Source of the DNA: Chrysopilus asiliformis
Lineage: Eukaryota; Arthropoda; Insecta; Diptera; Rhagionidae
Direction of reading: 5' to 3'
DNA length: 64,000 bases
NCBI GenBank assembly: GCA_964034945.1
Contig: OZ035960.1
Location: 44,869,002-44,933,001, forward strand
In this document: positions 12,480 through 24,600 of the stretch, piece by piece
How the letters are laid out: each line of letters begins with the position of its first letter
Numbering within the stretch: the first letter of the stretch is position 1
Translations under genes and position numbers: made by a program
The notes under the pieces: generated by a model
What the model was told of the DNA's origin: nothing
Databases searched by the model: none
What the model saw: the letters and a program-made list of their open reading frames with translations, nothing else

Positions 12480-12603
12480 ATGCTTGGCAAGTGGTTTTTC
12501 CTTTGTCTGATGTTCCCGTTTATTTGCGGAATGGGAAAATGCCCGGAGGAATGCTCCTGCAGTTTCAGCGACATAGGGAAACTGCAAACTATTTGCACAA
12601 AAG
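12480..12603 (+). CDS. LRR gene exon 1: signal peptide and LRRNT
   Basis: Encodes residues 1-41 plus one base. ATG follows the acceptor TTTTCAG directly, so at least one 5' UTR exon exists upstream. The hydrophobic stretch WFFLCLMFPFICG is a signal peptide. GKCPEECSCSF followed by TICTK is a typical N-terminal LRR cap with four cysteines. The donor is G|GTATATC, phase 1. The ATG at 12480 is preferred over the upstream in-frame one at 12444, which lies before the splice acceptor. Confidence 0.9.
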
Positions 12604-15600
12604 GTATATCATTTTTATTGTGCCACGATTTTATATGCATACGTTCACATTTATGACGATATGTTGTATATACACCATGTACTTGTTTAGCCCTAGGAGT
12701 GATATTTTATATTTACTATAGGATTTTCCTTTTGTTTGTCTATTTGCTTAGTTCCAGGAACAGATCGTTATAAAGTGAGACTTGCAAATTTTGTATCTTT
12801 TCTGATTAGTCATGCAGACGTATCTATTGTATAACTAACTACCGAGAATATGTTTTTCTTGTTTGGGATACAAATGTGAAGGAAAATCATATTATCATTT
12901 GAATTTTTAAATAGCGTCTGCTACGCTGTTATGCATGAGATCTGTATGCGAAATTACGTGTGGGTATGAAGCACTTTTAGACGGAATACTTGATCGGATA
13001 TTGTTTGAGTTGTGAATTTTAAAATTCAAAAGAACAAGAAATTTCCTTCTCTATTAGTTTATAATTCTAATTTGTCAACATTATCTTCAAATTTGTTCCA
13101 TTGGCTTACTGCAAAGTCGGAATGACTTTTCACTATGCAGATAGAATCATAAACCAAATTATTAAACTAACACATTCTAATTTAGATCATAGAAGTTGCT
13201 ATGCCGAATTTCAAGTTTGACCTTATTTTCTTAAGATCTAAAAAATTTCAAAGATTTAAATCAGCTGGGGACCATATTGCCCAACAAGGCGAATGATATG
13301 ACATTTTTGATAAAAATTATCTGTCTGTCCGATGTATGCACGTATCTTAACCCTTTCATGCCCGACTTTTTCCCCGCAGTAGGAATTTTTTTACTTACCT
13401 CCTATATAGAAGGACAGTATTGTATTCATGATGGAGACCGACTCAAGAACAAGGTCAAGAAGAAACTTTCTGATCAGCAAGAAATCCGTCTCAGGCAAAA
13501 TTATGAGGATGTCCTTGCATATGTCTGTCGGCCTGTACATTTACGTATCTTAAAAAACTCGAGAACGCGTTAGCCTGGCAATTAGAAATTTTTTGTGAAA
13601 AAGTTTTTACAAAAGTCGTAGTTTTCTGTCAACTTTTGGAAACGTGACGGTAGCTATAACCTCTTATATAATTTGGATTTTTTTTTTAAATTTCTCGAAA
13701 CCTATCCGTTTTTGCAGAAAAGTGCATACCTACAACCAAATTAAAAAAAAAATTTCCTATATTTTTTTCTTACGTTTTTACGTATCTCTAATGGTTTTTA
13801 AGATATTTTTTAAAAAAATATCAGTTTTTACATATCTTGTCCGAAACTTTAAATATTGCAGTGGAAAATCAAATGCTACATACATCATATATGTTATTAA
13901 CCCCCACCACATTAATAAAGAGTTCAAGTTCTGGGAACCTACTTTAGCTACAGTAATAGCATGCAAGAATTGGCGTTTTTTGCGCCCCTGGGCTAATTTC
14001 TGTACCAGTGCAAATTTTACTTTGGTTGAAATCTTTTTGGAAAGGACATAGTCTCTTAGCTTCATCTGTATATAACCTGAAGAGCCACCGAATTTCGGGG
14101 GATGGCGAAGAGTCAATGAAACTCAATGAAAATTTTAATGGTTCAAAAGGTAGCCTTGGAGGAAAATCGTGAAACATGAGGAAAATCGTTTTCGCACATA
14201 GTTAAGTTTTCGTGAAATTTCGTTGACAACTGCTGCCAGAATGGCAGCTTTTTAACCCTTCGTAAAAAACACCACAGTAACGAAGGGTTAATAATACCAT
14301 TTATTACTCCAAGATAAAAATTCAAGACTATTATTTTACCTTGCTTTATCTGCCATGCCCAAAAAATTTCATTTTTTGTACCCGTATGGTGAAACCAAAG
14401 GGTATACTAACTTTGCCTTACCGTTTGTAACGCCAAGATCCCATCATCACACACAAAAATGAATTACACCAGTGTATTTAGAATGATAAAAATAATTAAA
14501 TTTTGCATGTCCGTCCTTCCGTCCATCTGTCTGTCTGTCCGTGGCGCGGATTGCGGGCGCACGGATTGAGCTAGAGACTTGAAATTTTGCGCAGATCCGT
14601 AAAATGCGAGGCTAAGTTCGTTAATGGGCAAAAATGGGGGGTACATACGAACGAAAACGGTTTTTGTAAATATCTCAAAAACGGTGCATCTTATCAAAAA
14701 AAGTCCAAGAACAAAAGTTATTCAGGATATTATTCTACATAAAACTCCCGTACATCAAAATCCGATTGGAACAAATTTTAAAAAATCTTATTGGAAAATT
14801 TGACTTCAAAGTGGAATTTTGATAAAACTGTTCGCCATTCACTTAAATCACCATACGGGTTTTCAATAATTGCCAGATTGGCAATTATAGCTTTTGTTAT
14901 GTTTTTAAATTTATTGTTAATATTTCTCATGATCTTTAAAACAAAGATGGAATTCAAAAATACTAAATATTCGAGTTTTATCCATGTTTTATAAAATATA
15001 TTTAAAAACAGAGTTTTCTCCTAGATACCATGGAAAGAAATTATTTTTAATGCAGCCATCATATCATAATTACTGCAAACATATTTTGTTTCTGAGAAAT
15101 ATAATGTTGTTGCTACAACCAAATTTGTGTTTATCTAGGAGAATTTAGGTGAATAAACATAATTATATTCAAGGCGAACGAATATTGTTTGGTGTAGACA
15201 AAATTTCGGTTGTATCACCAACATTATATTTGACAAAATATCTTTGCTGTAATTATAATATGTTGGCAGCATCATAAATTATTTCTTTCCGTGTATAAAA
15301 TTTTTATTTAACGTAAAAAGACAGGATTAAATTTATTGAAAAGGCTGAGAATTGAAGACATCTTAGTTACATTTTCCGAGCATTTCCTTTTTACGCCGAC
15401 TAAAAAAAAATAAAATTTAAACAAATAAATTTAAAAAAATAAAGATTTCTAGAATGCCTATTGATGCTTTTTTTTAAACTAAATTGTAAAATACTCGATA
15501 TCAAAAGTATTAGCATATTGACTTATATTTGTAGAACAAATAAATTATTATTAGCGTATTATACACAAATATAAATTTATTTTCTTTTACAGGCGGAATG

Positions 15601-18600
15601 AAATCGGTCCCAGTGAAATCGTTAGATCCAAATGTCAATGTAATCGTAATAAAGGGTCCAAAAAACTTTATAACCATAGGCCGTATATTTGAACCGTTTC
15701 CGAAGCTAGAAGTTCTTAAAATTGTCGACTCAAATGTTCCGGCAATTGGTCAAAATTCGTTTTGGGGGGTGAAGAACTTAAGAGTTTTGGGTAAGTTAAA
15801 TAATACCCTTTGAGTTAAAGAAAGTCACAAAATTATGAATTTGATATATTTTTACAACATATTTTTACTTTCTCACAAAATGTTCTCTTTTTCTGTACTC
15901 CATGGAAAATTTATTGATAATGGGAATATGCACGACTGGGTTTTTGTTCCTTATACGATTCGATCCCATTTTGTCTGTAATAATATCGAATATCAATCGT
16001 GATGGATTTAGACCTTTCCCGAAATAATATCTCAACAGTGACCGAGGACAATTTTCGTGGTCAGGATGATTTACATGAATTGGATTTGTCAAAGAATAAA
16101 ATCTCTCGAATGACAAGTGGGATCTTTCACCATTTAAAAGTAAGTCACAACCATCCAGATTTACATTTTTTCAGTTGAATGAATTTTAGAATAAAACACA
16201 TCCGCCTTGTCCTTTTTTACGGACATGAAGTTTTATCGATGATTTTTGATTTTATTTGCCTTTTCGTAGGAATTGAGAAAACTCAATTTGGCTGATAACT
16301 CAATTGAAAAATTAGTTGAAAGACTGTTTTTAATGTTGGGTAAATTGAAGTATCTGGATTTAAGTGGAAATCCGCTCCAAGATTTGTTTCCGGAAATCTT
16401 CAAAGATATTCAGGTTAAAATTAAATTCATATGTTTTTAAATATTATTAAAAATCGAACTATTTTTTTATTTATAATGTTTTTCCTTTCAGGATCTCAAA
16501 GTGTTGAAATGCAGTAATTGTCAATTAAAAAAGATTAATCCACAACTTTATAACTTACTGCCACATTTGATAGAATTGGATTTAGGGAAAAATGAGGTAA
16601 TAAACTAGCAGTACTTTTCACTGTATGGATATGAATTAAAGAGATTTTGAGACAAAACTGTATTAACTCAAGGTCAAGTTTTTTCACTATCAAAAAAATT
16701 GGGCCGATGTACACTCAGAAAAATGTCAGGTCAACTTTTTGTCAGGTTAAGTCTGATCTCTAGCTGGCTGACAGAGGTTTCCATTACATGACATTACATC
16801 CTCGAAATGCCTATCTAAGGTCAACTCGTGCAGCTCCCAATGCCCTACTTCACATGCTTGTTGCTTAATTTCAGAATTTCTCCGGCCACAGGTCAACACA
16901 AGTTTTACTTTCCCTCATGCAGGTGAACGCGCGCCTCGCATAGGCTAAATTTTCCCTCCCGAGGCCAATTACGCCGTATGTAGGTCGTCGAGTTAGCCTC
17001 CATTTTTCTGAGTGTATTAAATTTACCTGATTTTCGAAACACTGGAAAGGTTTGGGGTTGCGTCAATAAAAAAAGGGTGAAAAAATACCTTCTTAATGTA
17101 AACAATCGCTGAAAGTTTCATTTGGTAATTCCGACGCATTTTGTTACCAGTAGTTAATGGTTTAACAGTACGTAGTTACACAGAAAGAAAAAAAATAGTT
17201 GCAATTGCGTCAACCTACGAGAATAGTGGTTTAACCATGCTTACGTGGTAAAATCTTCTCAAAATTTACTTTTACTGGGAGCCCATTTGTATTTTTTTGC
17301 AACCACAATGAAGTACATACTATAAATCCGGAATAATAGCCATTTTTACTATAAATCCGGATAAAATATACTGAGGTTTCAGTAAAATTTTAAAATTCTC
17401 TTAAATGCTTTTTGAGGGTTTAATTGCCTTTACTGGGGTGAAACAGTGACACCTTTACTGCGGTGAAATAGTGTCAGAATCAGGTAGAAATTTTTTTAAA
17501 ATACGGGAATAATATAAAATACTAAGACGAAACCAGTAATTTTCCAGTAAAAATTTACTGTGTTTTCAGCAAAATTTACCAAGTTTCGGCAAATTTTACC
17601 GTCATTCAGTAAATTTTACTGGGAAGATAGTAGGGAAGATAGTATTTTACTGGGAAATTTATTGGGAAAAGGCGCCTGATTTAGAGTGTATTATATAATT
17701 ATTTTATTATATAGTAGATATTATTAGATATAGATATTATACACCCGGCTTAAACCAAACTGGTTTGTTTTAAATTTGACAAAATAGGACATAACAGTAG
17801 CTAATAAATAATTTAATCTTAATACTTTTATTAATTATACAAAATTGAGACTGTTTTTTTTTTCTTTTCCAATTCTAGTTTAAATTTTTAGACAAAGACG
17901 AATTTGGTGATCTACGAAAGTTAACAACGTTACGATTGAATGGCAATCAGCTATCCGTGGTTGTGGATGGACTTTTTCGAATGCAAAAAAGTCTTCGTTA
18001 TCTAGGTATCAACGTCAGGCATAATCATGTTCCTTGAAACAAACTTTTACAACAAGTTAAGCCAACTTAATTTATTCTATTTTTCTTGTATCCTTGTTTC
18101 AGATCTTTCTCACAATCGTCTAGCAAAAGTTCCAAACAAGGCATTCGAAAACTTATCGAACCTCACATATCTTGACTTGTCGTATAACAAATTAGTTCAC
18201 CTAGAGCCCGATTCACTCAAACACCTGACAAGCCTACAAATACTTAATATCAGCGGTAACATCCAAATGGATCTACACGAGTTAAAAGATACATTTGAGG
18301 TAAGTTAAATAATACTCATACCATATTATAACCATCCCGAACCCCATAAAATCAAATATACGAACAAAGCAGCTTAAGGCGGTTCTCTTTAGTTGATTAG
18401 ACGTTAAAGGCGTCCTGGCTTATATCCTTTTCAACAAAACTTGTAGCGGTGTACAAGTAGGTACTTACATACGCTAAATACACGGAAATTCTGCGGCGAA
18501 ACTTTCATGTTTACTGCCTTCAGAAGTACTTTAATGAGATTTTCCAAGTGCCTTCAGAGTAAATAAAATGGAAAATGAAATGAACTCCGAATACCGAAAA

Positions 18601-21600
18601 TTGGACTAATTGGAAACACGCGAAATAAAACTCTTCAAAGAAAACAAATTTCAATTCTATACCCATATGAGCGATTTTATCAGGCTAGAAACATTTTCAA
18701 AAAACTTTCGTTTCCTGTACAACTAATAGTATTGATTGCACTATAGCTTTCTATACTCTATAGAGTAGGTAAACATTGAATGTTGGTTGTTAATCAAATA
18801 CCGGTTTGAATTTGTAGTAAAATATGTCCTAATTTGCATTTAGAATTTTACAAATCAGCAATAAATTTTGGTGACATAAAAGTTTGTACAACCTAGCGCA
18901 ATTTTGTGACTATTAATTTGAACTGTTAATTAAAAAGTTTTCGTCTACAATTCCAACATGGCGCATTTCGGCTCCAATATAATGTATGTTTAATTATTTT
19001 CCTCTTTTATAGAGGAAAGTATTGTATTTATGGCGGATACCGATTCGATAACGAGGGCAAATACAAACTTTCTGATCAGTTCGAAATCCGTTTCAGGCAA
19101 AATTTTGAGGATGTCCGGTCCGTACATCTGTCTGTCTGTCTGTTGATCTGTCGGTCTGTCCGTTTTACGTATTTTAAATAACTCAAGAACGCGTTGACCT
19201 AGCAACTTAAAATTTGTTGTAAATAAGTTTTACAAAACACGTGGTTTTCTATCAACTTTTTGTTTTTTTTTAACATTTTATTTTTGTTACCTCCCACCCC
19301 GTTTTTTGAAAATTTCTCGAAAACCATGCACTTTTGGAAAAAATGAGTATAACAAAATTTAAATAATCTAAACTTTTCTACAATTTTTGCTTTAACTGTT
19401 TTTACGTATCTCTAACGCTTCTCAAAATATTTCAGCTTTTTGAAAATCTCAGTGTTTTGAAAATCTCAGTGTTTTGAAAATCTCAGTGTTTTGAAAATCT
19501 CAGTGTTTTGAAAATCTCTCGAAAACTATGCACTTTTGTGAAAAAATGCTTGTAACGATTTTTTTTAGAAATAAAATATTCTATATTTTTTTGCTTTAGC
19601 GGTTTACGTGTATCTCTAACAGTTCTCAATATATTTAAAAAATGAGTTTTTAGAAAATTTCTCTGTTTTCTGAAAACTTATTGAAAATTATGCGCTTTTA
19701 TGAAAAAATGCAGATAACCAAATTTAAAGGAAATAAAATTTTCCACATTTTTTCATTTAACGGTTTTTACGTATCTATTATTTTTTACATATTTTTTCCG
19801 AAACTAAACATTGCAGAGGAAATTTGTTTTTTTTTTTCTGTTCTCTCACTTTTGACCATTTAAGTTTATCCATGGCTTTCCTATCGTGGGTCTGTTTAAG
19901 TATCTTTATAGGTCTATTATTAACATAGCAAGGCATCTCGTTACAATTATCCTAAAATAAATTAAAAAGTGAAGCAAATCGATTGGACGGTTTTTATTTT
20001 ATAACAATTTTTGTCCTCCCCTTAACACCACCACAAGTTTTGTTGTCCTCCTCCTCATAGCACCCCCACATCGAAAATCTCGCGATAACCACATCAAGCA
20101 TCCTGCGATAACATCGTAAAATATGTGGCACCACATTCTAAAGTGGGACTAGACCTCCCCAATTGAAATTGGGCATCTAAGAAAAATTCTGGTAAAAAAA
20201 TGTATCTTCACCAAAAAAATATTCGCTGCTCAAAAAATATTTTAATCTTTTGCGACAAAAAAACTAAATTTAAGAAAAACCAAGTATAAAATAAAATGTA
20301 ACAACTAGAAAATATTTTTCCAGTTATTAAGACCATATGGCACAAATTTACTATTCCTTTCGCTGCAATGCTGTAAAGTTTTACTTGGTCGATTTCAAAT
20401 GAAATTTTAAACTTTTAATTTAAAACTTTAAAAATTCCTTTTAAAGTTTTATTGACACAATGAATTTTCTGGCTGTTTACCAACAATCAAAGGTAAAAAA
20501 AATTGCGCACTCAGAAAACCTGAAAATGCGGAGGTGTTTCCTTTTGTGTTGGCCCCAGCCACTTTGTAATCGTTTTTTTTTTTATAAAAATCCCTTGCCG
20601 AAATTTGTTTGTTTCAAATTGTTTTTCGTTTTCAATTTAATTTGTTTTCTTCCTTTTGGTGTTTGGTTTTTTAATGTAACCCCATTTTGCAGCCTGTCGG
20701 AAAATTGTGTGAATTTGTTTTCCTTTAGTTTGTCGAGCTCTATATCTAGTGTTGTTACGTTGCTTTCATCACGGTTGAAATGCATGTTTCTGGCTTTGTC
20801 AGTGCTATTTCTCTGCCCATTAATAATACCACAACCAGAAATATACTGTCCTCACTAGCAGAAACAAAAAATGTAAGGGTGCCAATTTACGTTTTTTTCA
20901 CGTTGTTTCAGTTTGTGCTTTATATTTAAAATTACATTCCCCAAGTGAGGAACCGTCATATGAAACCACGTCAACGGACACAATTTTGCAATACAATTAC
21001 AACGATTTTTTTTCTATGAAAAAGTTTTCTGTGTACTATATTCTGTATCCACAAAAAATATATAAAACCACAATTACTTGAATCGCAAACAATTTTTGTG
21101 ATTTCAACAAGTAAAAACTGGCTTTAAAAAAGGAAAACTCACAAGAGTTGGTTTTCGAAATTGATATAGAATTGGCAGATAAATGAAAACATTGAAACCA
21201 AAAACATTGATCTGTAAACATAAAAAAATATTGTAACTTTTTGTATCAATTATAATTTTCATACATAATAATAGACAATCAATAATAATCGTTTTGATTA
21301 AGAACACCATAGTCGTTTAAAATAAAATCCAATTTTTCGAATAGTCGTGAGGTTCATAATTTCATTCCAATTGATTTCCATTTCATGAACCTATAAACAC
21401 ATAAATATCATATAATAACGAAAGGAAATCACGCAATGTTTTACTTCTTGGTTTCCATGATTTATTGTTATGAAAATGAGCCATGTAAATAGTTCAAGGA
21501 GGTGTTCGAAAATGCCAATCTCCTTAAATTCAAATCATAATTCAGACTGTTATTCATAGAATTAGCATTTACCAAAATAGTCAATCGATTACTGCAGAGT

Positions 21601-24600
21601 TGATTCCTTTGTAATAAAATTCGTTAGGACGTCGTGAAATATATTTTATGATTCAAGAAAATCTTAGAAGTCAATGAATTTACCACCACGTTTTTCATTT
21701 ATTTTACCACAATAAAATAAAAAACTTTTGTAAAAAAAAATTTTGTACATAATTTATCTGCTAAACAACTATAAAAAATTATTTTGTACATGATTTACAC
21801 TATATGAGAATCACATAGAAATATATTAGATTTCGTATACCGTTTGTAACGCATCGAACCAATCGTCGGACACAAAACTGAACTACATCAGGATGTTTGG
21901 GACGACTAAAGATTTTGATTTCCGGATGTCCGTCTGTCTGTCTGTCCGTCTATTTCTCGGTCTGTCCGTGAACATCATAACTTGCGAAAGGATTGAACTA
22001 GAGACTTGAAATTTGGTACCGATGCGTTTCTCGGGAAAAGCAAGGCTAAAAATGACTACTCTACACATAAAAAAAAAAACTTTCGTAAGCTAAAAACTCA
22101 GTAGGGGAAACCGGGACACATTCGGCATTGCCATTTTCAGTAACAAGAATGCTTCAGAAAGGAGCGATCAAATACGTAAATGAACAATAATTCGAACACT
22201 TTAAGTTAAATAAAGTCTGACAGTTCTATTTCGGCGCTCAGAAGAGCAAGAGGTATTTTTGTTTTTTCCGACACTTTGATGTAATCTCCGCAAGCAGGTA
22301 CGTAAGGAATTTTTTAAGTCAATTTCGTCCGACGCTTAGAAAAGTTCCCGTAAATAGCATTTAAAAATATTAGTTTTCAATCCCGAAAGTAGAATGCCTT
22401 TTAATTTACAGTTTTTTAGATAAAAAATCTGAAAACATTAAGCTGACCCTTTCGGGGCACATTCGGCTTTCGTGATTTTAAAAAGTGAGATTGAACTTAA
22501 ATTACCAAATCCCACGAATCTTGCCGGCGGTGAATTCCACACCAACTCATACTCGACTTGTATGGACCTTGGAAGTCACCTCTGTTTTTTTAACTTTTTT
22601 CATTTGGATGTTGTTAGGGACCTAAAAAAAAGTTACCCGTATTTTTTTGTTTGGTGGATTAACGTCCGGTAGGCGGAGGGGAGGGGGTCAAAGTCGGCGA
22701 AAACTGAAAATCACAAAAACTTTAAAAATTTGTAACTTCTGAACGGCTCTACCGATTGAGATGATATTGAACATTTTGGAAAGGTAATTAAATTACCTTG
22801 TCACACAAAAATACTTTTTAACTCCCTCCCCCTCACTTTCATATTGTAAAATTCAATTTAGTGACAAAATTTAAAATATCTCGAGAAAGACATTTTTTTT
22901 TCTTTTGAAATTTTTTCTGTAAATACCTACCATTATACCATACAAATTCGCTAAATAAAATTTGGGGGTAAATGCGTTGTTGATTTTTAAAAAAATTTCA
23001 AAAAAAATCGAATACGAAATTTTTCATATATTTTACTGATTTTCGATTGGTTTTTATGTTTTATGTACATAATATTATTGCAAAAGTTTTAGGAGATTAA
23101 AATTAATTAGAAATTCATTTAAAAGAAAAGTTTTAAATATACATATCACCATTAGAAAATTTTTTTACTTTGAGAAAATTTCCGTTTTGAATAAATCCGT
23201 GAAAATTTTGAGATCCTGGAAGTGTTTTGACACTTTCAAACCTTTGAAGTTGTTTTACATCATATTCTCTCTGTGTTACAAATTAAACATAACAAAAGCT
23301 ATAATTGCGAATCTGACAATTTTTGAAAACCCGTATGGTGATTTAAGTGAACGGCGAACAGTTGTACCAAAATTCCACTTTGAAGTCAAACTTTCCAAGA
23401 AGATTTTTTAAAATTTATTCCAATCGGATTTTGATGTATGGGAGTTTTATGTAGAATCATATCCTAAATAACTTTTGTTCTTGGACTTTTTTGATAAGAT
23501 GCACCGTTTTTGAGTAATTCGCAAAAAATGGACAATTAGGGGGATACCCCCCATATATTTAAAACTTTTTCTTTTAAATAAATTTTTAATTAATTTCAAT
23601 CTCCTAAAACTTTTGCATTAATATTATGTACATAGAACATAAAAACCAATCGAAAATCAGTAGAATATGTAAAATTTTCTTGTATTCGATTTTTTTGAAA
23701 TTTTTTTAAAAATCAACAACGCATTTACCCCCAAATTTTATTTAGCGAATTTGTATGGTATAATAGTAGGTATTTACAGAAAAAATTTCAAAAGAAAAAA
23801 AAATGTCTTTCTCGAGATATTTTAAATTTTGTCACTAAATTGAATTTTACAATATAAAAGTGAGGGGGAGGGAGTCAAAAAGTATTTTTGTGTGACAAGG
23901 TAATTTAATTACCTTTCCAAAATGTTTAATATCATCACAATCGGTAAAGCCGTTCAGAAGTTACAAATTTTTAAAGTTTTTGTGATTTCCAGTTTTCGCC
24001 GACTTTGACCTCCTCCCCTCCGCCTACCGGACGTTATTCCACCAAACAAAAAAATACGGGTAACTTTTTTTAAGTCCCTAACAACATCCAAATGAAAAAA
24101 GTTAAGAAATCAAACATGACTGTAAACGTGAGTATGAGTTGAGGTGGAGTTCACCCGGCACATCTCGATGTTCCACAAAATATATTTTTAATATAAATTT
24201 CGATAACTATTTCGTAAAAAAGGATTTTTCAATCATTCTTTAATGTGATATGTAATGAATTTTTAATTTTTTTTTTATTTTGAAATTTTTTTTTGTTATA
24301 TTTTATTTTAAAGAATTAATAAAATGAATTCACATCTAATAGCCTTTCAATTAATAAAATTAAACAAATAACGTATACTCGCCGAATGTACCCCTTCAAA
24401 AACCGAATGTGCCCCGGCATGGGGTACATTCAGCAAAATGGTCTCCTTTTGAAAATTAATAAAAATCGTATATTTCTTTAGGGCTACAATAAAAATATAT
24501 TTCGTATTTAGTAGTAAAATATTCAAAGTTTTTACGAATATTCATTAAACGAATTTGGCAGGATATCATTTTGAAAAAATCTGGAGAATGTGCCCCAGAT

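Noticed and set aside
13644..14177. Overlapping open frames on both strands (up to 135 codons)
   Set aside because: AT-rich intron 1 repeat DNA; the opposing frames mirror each other and have no domain.
20460..20858. 132-codon F/C-rich open frame
   Set aside because: Low-complexity translation of T-rich intron 7 DNA on the sense strand of the LRR gene, with no recognisable motif and overlapping frames on the other strand.
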